The notes beneath the pieces were generated by a model. It did no database searches. It was not told where the DNA came from and worked only from the letters and a program-made list of their open reading frames with translations. From positions 62,001 through 126,000 of the forward strand of contig DASTHI010000003.1 in NCBI GenBank assembly GCA_035718275.1: a stretch of DNA of 64,000 nt, read 5' to 3'. The stretch is from Pseudolabrys sp035718275 (GTDB lineage: Bacteria > Pseudomonadota > Alphaproteobacteria > Rhizobiales > Xanthobacteraceae). A program made the position numbers and the translations under genes. Positions within the stretch are counted from its first letter, which is position 1. Each line of letters begins with the position of its first letter. Positions 1 to 7,432 of this stretch are shown in pieces.

Positions 1-110
1 AACCGGTCGGTTGCGGACTTGTTGAAGAATTCGATCACTCGCTTCACCTCGGCCATTACTTCGGGGCCGATCCCGTCGCCGGGAAGAAGAAGCAAATTGT
101 AAGTGGCCAT
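1..110 (-). CDS. leuB: 3-isopropylmalate dehydrogenase, N-terminal fragment (runs off the window edge)
   Basis: The first 36 codons are visible on the minus strand, starting at the ATG ending at 110. They read MATYNLLLLPGDGIGPEVM followed by AEVKRVIEFF. This is the N-terminal strand and GDGIGPEV motif of the isocitrate/isopropylmalate dehydrogenase family, which helps form the NAD and substrate site. LeuB oxidises 3-isopropylmalate in leucine synthesis in the cytoplasm. The motif is shared with tartrate and isocitrate dehydrogenases, but the MATYNLLLLPGDGIGPEV opening matches alphaproteobacterial LeuB closely. The rest of the gene lies to the left of the window. The 142 bases between 111 and 252 hold no gene that I can support. 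Confidence 0.85.
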   Translation of the reverse strand, partial: MATYNLLLLPGDGIGPEVMAEVKRVIEFFNKSATDR

Positions 111-252
111 TCCTACGCCTCGCTGCAAAATGATATCGAGCGCGGTTCTGGCCGCGCCTTCCTCGTAAAGAAGGTGACCCGGGCCGAGCCCGGCAACGAT
201 GTGGAGAAGGAGTGCTAAAGGGCGAAAAGCCCCATGGCAAGGTGGCGGGCAA

Positions 253-1026
253 TCAGAGGCCGCTGAACCAATTGTAGCCCTTGTCCTCCCAGAAGCCGCC
301 CTTGTCGGTATTGGTGACTTCCATGGCTGTCACGTATTTCGGGTTCTTGAAGCCGAGCTTGGTCGGGATGCGAATTTTCATCGGGAATCCGTAGGCGCGC
401 GGAAGTGTCTGGTTATCAAACTTGAACGTCATCTGAGTCTGCGGATGCAATGCGGTGAGCATGTCAATCGTGTTGGTGTACCCATCGGCGCACTTGAACC
501 AGACATATTTTGCGCGAGTATCGGCACCGATGCGATTGAGAAACTCCGAAAGCGGCGTTCCCTGCCACGAGCCGATGGCACTCCAGCCTTCGACGCAAAC
601 ATGCCGGGTGACTTGCGAGACTTCCGGTAGAGCGTGAAGCTCGTCGAGCGTCCATGATCTTCTGTCGTCGACGAGACCGGCTACTTCGAGTCGGTAGGTT
701 TCGCCATCGACATTCGGAGCGTCCTCTTCGTCGTAATACCCGTTGAACGGGAACGGTCTGGTGATCGCGTTTTCGGGATAAGTCGGCGCGAGCTTTGTCC
801 TGCTGAATAGCGCCGCTTGCGCGCCATCGTTGAATTCGGATATCCTGCGAAGGATCCCTTCGGCACTTTCTCCATCGATGATGTCGCAGCCCGTCAGCAT
901 GGCGAGTGCGCCGAGACTTGCCGCACCACGAAGGAACCCGCGACGACTGGCGTCGGGCATCAACCTGGCAGCATCCTTGATCAGGAGTCCATCATCGATG
1001 CCGGGAATGATTTTGCGCTGACGCAT
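253..1026 (-). CDS. Tat-exported molybdopterin-dependent oxidoreductase (YedY/MsrP-like, sulfite oxidase fold)
   Basis: 257 residues. A twin-arginine motif SRRGFL (residues 27-32) precedes a hydrophobic stretch that ends in LTGC (44-47), so the protein is probably Tat-exported and possibly lipid-anchored. The sulfite-oxidase-type Mo domain follows. RHVCVEGWSAIGSW (141-154) contains Cys144, the expected thiolate ligand of molybdenum. In YedY/MsrP proteins the enzyme reduces methionine sulfoxide in periplasmic proteins, using electrons from a membrane cytochrome. The partner is directly upstream: the cytochrome b gene ends 11 bases before this start, and AGGAG sits 7-8 bases before the ATG, so they form one operon. 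The protein is shorter than E. coli MsrP (about 330 residues), and together with the methionine-rich peptide gene upstream it resembles YedY1 of the hypochlorite-scavenging locus. A role as a sulfite dehydrogenase cannot be excluded from sequence. Confidence 0.85.
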   Translation of the reverse strand: MRQRKIIPGIDDGLLIKDAARLMPDASRRGFLRGAASLGALAMLTGCDIIDGESAEGILRRISEFNDGAQAALFSRTKLAPTYPENAITRPFPFNGYYDEEDAPNVDGETYRLEVAGLVDDRRSWTLDELHALPEVSQVTRHVCVEGWSAIGSWQGTPLSEFLNRIGADTRAKYVWFKCADGYTNTIDMLTALHPQTQMTFKFDNQTLPRAYGFPMKIRIPTKLGFKNPKYVTAMEVTNTDKGGFWEDKGYNWFSGL

Positions 1027-1036
1027 GATGAGTCTC

Positions 1037-1657
1037 CTAGCGGCCGAAGATCATTGCACGCAGGCTTTTGGGCACGATCAACGCAAGCGCAACATGTACA
1101 ATGATAAACGCGACAATTGCGACCATCGCAAAGAAATGCACGTATCGCGCGGCCTCATAGCCGCCGAAGATCATCGTCAATTCCTGCAATTGGACCGGCT
1201 TCCAAATCGACAGACCAGACAAGACGGCCACCGTGCCGGCAAGGATAACGCCCACATAGAGCAACTTCTGCACTGAGTTGTAGTGCGACGGGTCGCGATG
1301 AGAAAGCTTGAGGGTCGATGCGGCCCTGAGGTCGGACACGAGGTCGCGGGCACGAATCGGAAAAAGCCTGCGGCGAAATCGCCCGGTGATGATTCCGAGC
1401 GTGACGTAGACAACGCCATTGAGGACGAAAATCCACATGGCGGCGAAATGCCAGAGCAGTGCCCCGGCAAGCCAGTTTCCAAGGGCTATTTCGCGCGGAA
1501 AGCGCAGGAAATCGAACAATGGCGAGGCGTTGTAGATTTGCCAGCCAGAACCGATCATCACCAGAATGGCGAGCGCGTTGACCCAATGGCACACGCGCAG
1601 CCAAATCGGATGGACTGCCTGTTCAGCGCGCGGGATTACGATCGTCTCGGCTGTCAT
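1037..1657 (-). CDS. membrane cytochrome b (b561/YedZ1-like electron donor)
   Basis: 206 residues with four or five hydrophobic helices: about 15-40, 60-85, 130-150 and 170-195. Histidines that can ligate heme b lie in the helices: RVCHWVNALA near residue 24, LLWHFAAMW near 70, and ARYVHFFAMVAIV plus IIVHVALALIV near the C-terminus. This is the layout of the cytochrome b561/Ni-Fe-hydrogenase cytochrome b family. It would carry electrons from the quinone pool across the membrane to the molybdoenzyme encoded 11 bases downstream. It is not a close relative of six-helix MsrQ/YedZ. Its pairing with a YedY-like protein and a Met-rich peptide points to the YedZ1 type. No clear ribosome-binding site precedes the ATG at 1657, so translation may depend on the upstream mRNA. 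Confidence 0.82.
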   Translation of the reverse strand: MTAETIVIPRAEQAVHPIWLRVCHWVNALAILVMIGSGWQIYNASPLFDFLRFPREIALGNWLAGALLWHFAAMWIFVLNGVVYVTLGIITGRFRRRLFPIRARDLVSDLRAASTLKLSHRDPSHYNSVQKLLYVGVILAGTVAVLSGLSIWKPVQLQELTMIFGGYEAARYVHFFAMVAIVAFIIVHVALALIVPKSLRAMIFGR

Positions 1658-1694
1658 CGCATTGTCATTTCGGCACTTGGATCACATTGAAAGC

Positions 1695-1719
1695 CCCGGG
1701 CCCGCGCCGCGGGCCCGGG
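1695..1719 (-). terminator. strong GC hairpin between the Met-rich peptide gene and cytochrome b
   Basis: An 11-bp perfect stem (arms 1695-1705 and 1709-1719, CCCGGGCCCGC against GCGGGCCCGGG) with a 3-base loop lies 10 bases beyond the stop of the pentapeptide-repeat gene. On the minus strand it is followed by GGCTTTCAATG, so only a very short T-run follows. It could act as a partial terminator or an RNA-stabilising stem that lets the peptide gene be expressed above the two genes behind it. That role is inference. Confidence 0.5.
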
Positions 1720-1729
1720 AAGACGCGAG

Positions 1730-1960
1730 CTACTTGTTCATCTTGTCCTTGGACATGTGATCTTTCGACATCCCGTCCTTCTTCATCGAGTCTTTGGCCA
1801 TGCTGTCTTTGGCCATGGAATCTTTTTTCATGGAATCTTTCGACATGCTGTCCTTGGACATGCTGTCCTTTTTCATGTCGTCGGCAAAGGCCGCCGGCGC
1901 AAGTGGCGAAAGGGCGAGACCGGCCGCGATCAGCGCCGACAGAAGTATGCTTTTTTTCAT
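1730..1960 (-). CDS. secreted pentapeptide MXKDX-repeat protein, methionine-rich (MrpX-like)
   Basis: 76 residues. Residues 1-26 are a clear Sec signal peptide ending APAAFA. The mature part is almost only nine tandem pentapeptides of the form (K/S/A)KD(S/G/H/K)M, giving ten methionines in about 50 residues. This matches the family of small bacterial proteins with signal peptides and MxKDx repeats. Start: a ribosome-binding site AAGGAG lies 7 bases before the ATG at 1960, although the frame stays open far upstream. In Azospira the periplasmic methionine-rich peptide MrpX is oxidised by hypochlorite and regenerated by a YedY1/YedZ1 pair. Here the same three genes lie in one direction (this gene, cytochrome b, Mo enzyme). 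I infer a sacrificial oxidant sink. A metal-binding role is an alternative. Confidence 0.9.
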   Translation of the reverse strand: MKKSILLSALIAAGLALSPLAPAAFADDMKKDSMSKDSMSKDSMKKDSMAKDSMAKDSMKKDGMSKDHMSKDKMNK

Positions 1961-2101
1961 CGGGACTCCTTCGGAGGTTATGTGCGCGGATTCGGTAGCA
2001 CAGCCGCGGAACACATCCTCATCAGTTCCCGTTGTTCGCAAGCTGGCGTTTGGCTCACGGTTTTGTGAGAATGAAGGCGTTGCGAGAATCGGGAGCGCAT
2101 T

Positions 2102-3166
2102 GTGAGAGCCATGCCCGCTCAAAAGGCTTCGGAGGGCCGTTTCTTTGAGGATTTCGCGCTGGGGCAGCGGATCCGACACGCCACGCCGCGGACCGTTACA
2201 GTCGGCGACGTGGCCATCTACAACGCGATTTTTGGCGCCCGTTTCGCGGTGCAATCCTCGGACGATTTCGCGCAAAAGATAGGCTACAGCCGCTCGCCAG
2301 TAGACGACCTGCTGGTGTTTCATATCGTTTTTGGCAAGACGGTCGCCGACATCTCGCTCAATGCCGTGGCCAATCTTGGCTACGCTGACTGTCGATTTAT
2401 CAGGCCAGTACTTCCAGGTTCGACACTGACGGCGGTCTCGGAGGTTATCGGACTGCGCGAGAACTCGAACAGGAAAACGGGAATTGTCTACGTGCGCTCG
2501 CGCGGGTTCGACCAGACCGGGGCCCCCGTGCTCGAATACGCGCGCTGGGTGATGGTGCGCAAGCGCGAGGAGTCGGCAGCGCCACGGGGCGATGCGGTAC
2601 CCGAGCTGCCCAAAGTTGTCGCACCGGAACAAATCGGAACCGCTTGTCCGGCCATCAATACCCAGGCCTACGATTTTGAACTGGCTGGAAGTTCTCGCCG
2701 GTTCGGGGACTACAGGGCTGGAGAGAGAATCGACCATGTTGACGGTGTGACGGTCGAGGAAGCAGAGCATCAGATCGCCACACGTCTCTATCAGAATACG
2801 GCGCGCGTACACTTCAATCAATTTGCCGAGAGCAAAGAACGATTCGGCCGTCGCCTCATCTACGGCGGACATGCGATCTCGATGGCGAGAGCTCTCTCCT
2901 TCAACGGAGTGGCGAACGCATTCCACCTGGCTGCGATCAATTCCGGGCGCCACGTTGCGCCTCTTTTCGCCGGCTGTACGGTCTTCGCCTGGTCGGAGGT
3001 GCTTGCTGCGGTTGAAATTCCGGGGCGCGCGGATGTTGGCGCTCTTCGCCTGCGAACAATCGCGACCAAGGATCGGCCATGCGCCGATTTCCCGCTCAAG
3101 AATGGCGACGAATACGACCCAGCGGTCATTCTCGATCTTGACTACTGGGTAATTGTGCCAAGGTGA
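2102..3166 (+). CDS. mch: mesaconyl-CoA hydratase (MaoC/double hot-dog family)
   Basis: 354 residues with two MaoC-like hot-dog halves. Landmarks are FFEDFALGQRIRHATPRTV near the start, DDLLVFHIVFGKTVADISLN, EYARWVMVRKRE mid-way, IDHVDGVTVEEAEH and LYQNTARVHFN with RFGRRLIYGGHAISMARAL in the second half, and ending LDYWVIVPR. These agree along the whole length with the mesaconyl-CoA hydratase/beta-methylmalyl-CoA dehydratase of Rhodobacter-type bacteria, which interconverts mesaconyl-CoA and methylmalyl-CoA in the ethylmalonyl-CoA pathway of acetate assimilation. Start: GTG at 2102 or ATG at 2111. The GTG is kept because both give the same family N-terminus. The gene diverges from the Met-rich peptide gene across 141 bases. 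Other genes of the pathway are not in this window, but acetyl-CoA synthetase is, at the far end. Confidence 0.82.
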   Translation: MRAMPAQKASEGRFFEDFALGQRIRHATPRTVTVGDVAIYNAIFGARFAVQSSDDFAQKIGYSRSPVDDLLVFHIVFGKTVADISLNAVANLGYADCRFIRPVLPGSTLTAVSEVIGLRENSNRKTGIVYVRSRGFDQTGAPVLEYARWVMVRKREESAAPRGDAVPELPKVVAPEQIGTACPAINTQAYDFELAGSSRRFGDYRAGERIDHVDGVTVEEAEHQIATRLYQNTARVHFNQFAESKERFGRRLIYGGHAISMARALSFNGVANAFHLAAINSGRHVAPLFAGCTVFAWSEVLAAVEIPGRADVGALRLRTIATKDRPCADFPLKNGDEYDPAVILDLDYWVIVPR

Positions 3167-3200
3167 GGCGCTAGGTGGAAGCCGTTCGGAAGGAGAAGCA

Positions 3201-3560
3201 ATGATCGCAGTGATCTTCGAAGTCTGGCCTGCGAATGGCCGCAAGGGCGACTATTTGCAGATCGCCGGATCGCTACGCGCTGATCTCGAAAAGATCGACG
3301 GCTTTATTTCGGTTGAACGCTTCCAAAGCCTGGTCGATCCGAGCAAGCTCTTGTCGCTTTCGTTCTGGCGCGATGAAGACGCGGTCAAGAGCTGGCGCAC
3401 CCATCATCGCCACCGCATCGGCCAAGAAAGAGGGCGCGCCGAGGTCTTTCGAGACTATCGATTGCGAGTCGCCGCGGTGCTTCGCGACTACGGAATGAAC
3501 GACCGCGATGCTGCCCCCACTGATTCCCGTGCTGTTCACGATTCGCCCGCGCGCGCTTAG
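3201..3560 (+). CDS. antibiotic-biosynthesis-monooxygenase (ABM) fold protein
   Basis: 119 residues. The start at 3201 is set by AAGGAG 6 bases upstream, and the gene follows the mesaconyl-CoA hydratase after 34 bases, so the two are probably cotranscribed. MIAVIFEVWPANG...YLQIAGSLRADLEKIDGFISVERF...LLSLSFWRDEDAVKSWR is the dimeric ferredoxin-like beta-alpha-beta pattern of ABM/YgiN proteins. The stretch LLSLSFWRDEDAVKSW corresponds to the conserved (S)xWxDExAxxxW segment. Members are small cofactor-free monooxygenases, heme-degrading proteins or non-enzymatic ligand binders, so the substrate cannot be named. The C-terminal 25 residues are poorly structured and specific to this copy. Confidence 0.75.
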   Translation: MIAVIFEVWPANGRKGDYLQIAGSLRADLEKIDGFISVERFQSLVDPSKLLSLSFWRDEDAVKSWRTHHRHRIGQERGRAEVFRDYRLRVAAVLRDYGMNDRDAAPTDSRAVHDSPARA

Positions 3561-3572
3561 ATCGCCAACGCT

Positions 3573-4460
3573 TCAGCTGCTCGCCCTGAGATGACCTACG
3601 AGCTGGCGTGCGTAGGGCGGCAACGTGTCGAGATCGCGCACGCAGATTGTCAGCTCGCGAAGCGCCCACGCATCGGTGAGTCGTATCGCACTGATCGCCA
3701 TCGTCCGCTCGGTACGTTGCACGGTCGTCTCGGGCACGATGCCTACGCCGACATTGCACTCGACCAATCGGCAAATCGCATCGAAGCTGCGCAGCTGCAC
3801 GCGCAGACGCAAAGGACGCCCGATACGGTTTGCCTTGTCCGCGAGAAAGCGTTGGATTGCGCTAGCTCGGTCAAGTCCGACCATGTCGTAGTCGAGCACC
3901 TCGGCGAATGCGATGCGTGACCGGTTGGCAAGCGGATGGTTTGTTGCGACTACCAGGACGAAGCGATCGCTGCGGAATGGAAACGTGCTCAGGCCGCCAT
4001 AGTCGACGGTGCCAGCAACAATGCCGATGTCCGCATGGCCTTCGGCGATTAAGCCGACGATTTCGTCGCTGAGACGCTCCTCAAGGTCGACGCTGATGTC
4101 CGGATAGGCTGTCAGGAACGAGCTGAGAGTCTCCGGTAGGAATTCCGTGAGCGCGTTCGTATTCGAAAGGACGCGCACCTGACCCGCAAGCCCCCTGGCA
4201 TAAGGCGAAAGATCTTCCTGCAGGCGCTCCGTCTGCGCCATGATACCGCGCGCGTGCTGCAGAAGGGTTCGGCCGGCAGGAGTGGGCTTCACGCCTGCGC
4301 GGCCCCTGATCAGCAATGGGGTACCGAAGGCCAATTCCAGTTTACGGATGCGCGTCGAGGCGGCCGCAAGCGCCAGATTTGCGCGGACGGCCCCGTGAGT
4401 GATGCTGCCCGCCTCGACGATGTGCCGGAACAGGTTGAGGTCGGTGAAGTCGAAGCGCAT
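3573..4460 (-). CDS. LysR-family transcriptional regulator
   Basis: 295 residues from the ATG at 4460, which has AAGGATAG 5 bases upstream. The reading frame is open further upstream, but that extension is not LysR-like. A winged helix-turn-helix occupies residues 1-60 (FTDLNLFRHIVEAGSITHGA, then ASTRIRKLELAFGTPLL, then KPTPAGRTLLQHARGI), followed by a periplasmic-binding-protein-like effector domain (about 90-290, with PDISVDLEERLSDEIVGLI and GVGIVPE). It is convergent with the ABM gene (12 bases apart) and divergent from sdhC across about 300 bases. The sdh operon and its own gene are therefore candidate targets, but no effector can be predicted. Confidence 0.9.
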   Translation of the reverse strand: MRFDFTDLNLFRHIVEAGSITHGAVRANLALAAASTRIRKLELAFGTPLLIRGRAGVKPTPAGRTLLQHARGIMAQTERLQEDLSPYARGLAGQVRVLSNTNALTEFLPETLSSFLTAYPDISVDLEERLSDEIVGLIAEGHADIGIVAGTVDYGGLSTFPFRSDRFVLVVATNHPLANRSRIAFAEVLDYDMVGLDRASAIQRFLADKANRIGRPLRLRVQLRSFDAICRLVECNVGVGIVPETTVQRTERTMAISAIRLTDAWALRELTICVRDLDTLPPYARQLVGHLRASS

Positions 4461-4769
4461 GTCCCTATCCTTCTTATTTCGCGAAGGCTGGCTACATAGA
4501 AAGCATATTGCGCAAAGCCTATGTGCAGGTTCACACTTCGCAAATAATGAAGTAGCGAGTTTCAATAGCTGGTCAAGCGGAATGTGCCGGCTTGCCATCT
4601 GCGGCCGCTGGGAGCGATTGGGGCCCCATACAGTTGCAACGTCTTTTGCTTGGGAGTCTTGATCACTGGCGGAGGGGCAGGCGTTACAACCGTACGCGGA
4701 CCAGCCAGCTCCCTGACGGGTGTTTCAAAAGGCAGGGCGGCTCATGCTTGGATTTGGAGGCTGATACTC
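4461..4769. other. 309-base divergent intergenic region between lysR and sdhC
   Basis: No open frame here has a credible start, composition or family resemblance. The part next to lysR (4480-4560) is noticeably AT-rich compared with its surroundings and is the likely site of the lysR promoter and operator. The part next to sdhC contains the sdhC ribosome-binding site GGAGG at 4756-4760. I could not find a convincing -35/-10 pair for sdh by eye, nor an unambiguous T-N11-A LysR box with dyad symmetry. Confidence 0.4.
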
Positions 4770-5198
4770 ATGGCGGAGGTTGAGGCGAGAACGGCAGCAG
4801 AAGCGGCGCGGGCGCGCCCTCTGTCTCCCCATCTGCAAATCTACAAGCCGATGCTGACGATGATGATGTCGATCGCGCATCGCATCACAGGCGCCGCTCT
4901 GTATTTCGGAATGCTGCTGCTCGCCTGGTGGCTCGTTGCAGCGGCGAGCGGACCTAATGCCTACGCCAGTGTCGAGTGGTTCATGGGCAGCCTGCTCGGT
5001 CAATTGATTCTCTTCGGATACACTTGGGCCTTGCTTCACCACATGCTCGGAGGTGTTCGACACCTCATCTGGGACACCTTGCATGGCTTTGAGCCCGCCG
5101 AGCGCGAGATGCTGGCGGTGACGACGCTGGTCGGCTCGATCGCGCTCACCCTCATTCTCTGGGTAGTCGGGTATCTTGTCGTAGGAGGACCGCGATGA
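4770..5198 (+). CDS. sdhC: succinate dehydrogenase, cytochrome b556 subunit
   Basis: 142 residues with three transmembrane helices (about 35-60, 72-92 and 113-138). RPLSPHLQIYKP (16-27) and SIAHRITGA (34-42) are SdhC signatures, and HMLGGVRHLIWD (91-102) carries His91, equivalent to the heme b ligand of E. coli SdhC. It anchors the SdhAB catalytic dimer of respiratory complex II in the inner membrane and forms part of the ubiquinone site. GGAGG lies 9 bases before the ATG at 4770. The stop overlaps the start of sdhD by 4 bases (ATGA), so the two are translationally coupled. Confidence 0.96.
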   Translation: MAEVEARTAAEAARARPLSPHLQIYKPMLTMMMSIAHRITGAALYFGMLLLAWWLVAAASGPNAYASVEWFMGSLLGQLILFGYTWALLHHMLGGVRHLIWDTLHGFEPAEREMLAVTTLVGSIALTLILWVVGYLVVGGPR

Positions 5199-5587
5199 GA
5201 AACAGCCAGCATATGCGTACGCCAATTCGCCGCGTTCGCGGGCTCGGCTCGGCTCACTCAGGGACCAGTGCCTTCTGGCACCAGCGCATCACGTCCGTGG
5301 CAGGAATTCCACTCACCATCGGCCTGCTGCTCATCATTGCCTCTCTGCTGGGACGCAGTCACGCCGCGGTCGTGCAGATTCTCGGCTCCCCCCTCGTCGC
5401 GATCGTGATGATGCTCTTCATCGCCAATGCTGCGTACCACATGTGGATCGGCATGCAGGAAATTATTCTCGACTACGTGCACGATGACAAATGGAAGCTG
5501 CTGAGCCTGATAGCGAACACGTTTTTCGTTTTTGCGGTCAGTATCGCGTCCGTCTATGCCATCCTCAAGATATCGTTCGGAGTCTAG
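5195..5587 (+). CDS. sdhD: succinate dehydrogenase, hydrophobic membrane anchor subunit
   Basis: 130 residues with three hydrophobic segments (about 33-50, 62-82 and 103-127). FWHQRITSVAGIPL is the conserved N-terminal stretch near the quinone pocket. YHMWIGMQEIILDYVHDD matches the heme/quinone region of SdhD, in which the His of HMWIG is the second axial heme ligand. It pairs with SdhC to hold complex II in the membrane. The start overlaps the sdhC stop by 4 bases, and sdhA begins 3 bases after the stop, so this is a tight operon. Confidence 0.95.
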   Translation: MRNSQHMRTPIRRVRGLGSAHSGTSAFWHQRITSVAGIPLTIGLLLIIASLLGRSHAAVVQILGSPLVAIVMMLFIANAAYHMWIGMQEIILDYVHDDKWKLLSLIANTFFVFAVSIASVYAILKISFGV

Positions 5588-5590
5588 TTC

Positions 5591-7420
5591 ATGGCGACGA
5601 ATGGAAACGCAAACAGTGCACCAGCAATCAACGGACGGGCCTATCCGATAGAAGACCATCGTTACGACGTTGTCGTCGTCGGGGCAGGAGGATCGGGACT
5701 ACGTGCAGTGGTTGGCTGCAGCGAAGCAGGACTGCGCACAGCCTGCATCACGAAGGTTTTCCCCACGCGATCGCACACCGTTGCCGCGCAAGGCGGCATC
5801 GCGGCCGCACTCGGTAACATGGGCGAGGATGACTGGCGCTGGCATATGTACGATACCGTCAAGGGCTCCGACTGGTTGGGGGACCAGGACGCCATCGAAT
5901 ACTTGTGTCGAAACGCGCCGGCCGCAGTGTACGAATTGGAACATTGGGGCCTTCCGTTCTCGCGTCGCGAAGAGGACGGCAAGATCTATCAGCGACCGTT
6001 CGGCGGAATGACAACTCATTTCGGGAAGGGAACGGCGCAGAGGACCTGCGCTGCGGCGGATCGGACCGGGCACGCGATGCTTCATACGATGTATGGGCAA
6101 GCGCTGCGGCACTCGGCCGAATTTTACATCGAATATTTCGCGATCGACTTGATCATGGATGAAGGACGCTGTCGCGGCGTGGTGGCACTCAACATGGATG
6201 ACGGCTCGATCCACCGTTTCGCCGCCAACATGACGATCCTCGCCACGGGCGGCTACGGCCGGACCTATTTCTCATGCACATCCGCGCATATCTGTACCGG
6301 CGATGGGAACGCGATGGTCCTGCGCGCAGGGCTGCCGCTGCAGGATATGGAGTTCGTGCAATTCCATCCAACCGGCATCTATCCGGCCGGCTGCCTCATT
6401 ACGGAAGGTTCACGCGGTGAAGGGGGCTATCTGGTCAATTCGGAAGGTGAGCGCTTTATGGAGCGCTATGCGCCGTCTGCGAAAGATCTTGCGTCACGAG
6501 ACGTCGTGTCGCGGGCCATGACCGTCGAGATCCGCGAAGGGCGCGGTGTCGGCAAGAACAAGGATCATCTTTACCTTCACCTCGATCATCTCGACCCCGC
6601 GGTGCTGCATGAGCGGCTTCCGGGAATTAGCGAAACGGCGCGTATCTTCGCAAATGTCGATGTGACACGCGAACCGATACCGGTATTGCCGACTGTCCAC
6701 TACAACATGGGGGGCATCGCCACCAATTATCACGGCGAAGCGCTGACGAAAAAGAACGGTGGGGACGATGTGGTCGTTCCGGGACTGATGGCGCTCGGTG
6801 AGGCCGCCTGCGTCTCCGTGCACGGAGCCAATCGCCTCGGTTCGAATTCATTGATCGATCTGGTTGTCTTTGGCCGCGCGGCCGCGTTGCGCTGCGCCGA
6901 GGTCCTGACACCTAATGATGAGCAGCCTCCTTTGCCCGCGTCCTCGGCCGACCTCGCTTTGTCGCGCCTTGACAAATTCCGGCATGCAGCCGGCGGAACG
7001 CCGACGGCAAAGCTGAGGCTGAGCATGCAGCGCGTGATGCAGGAGGATTGCGCTGTTTTTCGAACCGGCGAGGTGCTCGATCAGGGCCACAAGCGAATCC
7101 ACGAGGTCCATGAAGGCATCGCTGATATCCACGTCACCGATCGGTCCCTGATCTGGAATTCCGATCTGATCGAGACGCTCGAACTTGACAACCTTATCGC
7201 CCAGGCCGTCGTGACGATGGACTCGGCGAGAAACCGCACCGAAAGCCGCGGCGCGCATGCCCGCGAGGACTATCCCGAGCGGGACGATAAGAACTGGATG
7301 AAACACACATTGGCGTGGATGGACGAAACGGGCAATGTGAGGCTCGATTACCGCCCCGTTCATGCTTACACGCTCACCAACGATGTCGCCTATGTCGAGC
7401 CAAAGGCGCGGGTGTACTGA
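5591..7420 (+). CDS. sdhA: succinate dehydrogenase, flavoprotein subunit
   Basis: 609 residues, the usual length. The Rossmann motif GAGGSG (31-36) binds FAD, and SHTVAAQGG contains His62, the residue that carries covalently linked FAD. FHPTGIYPAGCLITEGSRGEGG and the GANRLGSNSL segment near residue 418 are the substrate-binding and FAD-contacting signatures. The C-terminus RNRTESRGAHAREDYPERDD is typical of the family and includes the active-site Arg. It oxidises succinate to fumarate in the TCA cycle and passes electrons to SdhB. It is the third gene of sdhCDAB. Confidence 0.98.
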   Translation: MATNGNANSAPAINGRAYPIEDHRYDVVVVGAGGSGLRAVVGCSEAGLRTACITKVFPTRSHTVAAQGGIAAALGNMGEDDWRWHMYDTVKGSDWLGDQDAIEYLCRNAPAAVYELEHWGLPFSRREEDGKIYQRPFGGMTTHFGKGTAQRTCAAADRTGHAMLHTMYGQALRHSAEFYIEYFAIDLIMDEGRCRGVVALNMDDGSIHRFAANMTILATGGYGRTYFSCTSAHICTGDGNAMVLRAGLPLQDMEFVQFHPTGIYPAGCLITEGSRGEGGYLVNSEGERFMERYAPSAKDLASRDVVSRAMTVEIREGRGVGKNKDHLYLHLDHLDPAVLHERLPGISETARIFANVDVTREPIPVLPTVHYNMGGIATNYHGEALTKKNGGDDVVVPGLMALGEAACVSVHGANRLGSNSLIDLVVFGRAAALRCAEVLTPNDEQPPLPASSADLALSRLDKFRHAAGGTPTAKLRLSMQRVMQEDCAVFRTGEVLDQGHKRIHEVHEGIADIHVTDRSLIWNSDLIETLELDNLIAQAVVTMDSARNRTESRGAHAREDYPERDDKNWMKHTLAWMDETGNVRLDYRPVHAYTLTNDVAYVEPKARVY

Positions 7421-7432
7421 GGAACGGGAATC

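Noticed and set aside
1740..1885. Tandem 15-base DNA repeats that could be a CRISPR-like or satellite array
   Set aside because: The units are codons for KDSM pentapeptides inside a signal-peptide-bearing gene. There is no repeat-spacer structure.
1730..3244. A 504-codon minus-strand frame joining the Met-rich peptide to a long upstream extension
   Set aside because: The extension is antisense to the mesaconyl-CoA hydratase gene and has no family resemblance. The real start has its own ribosome-binding site and signal peptide at 1960.
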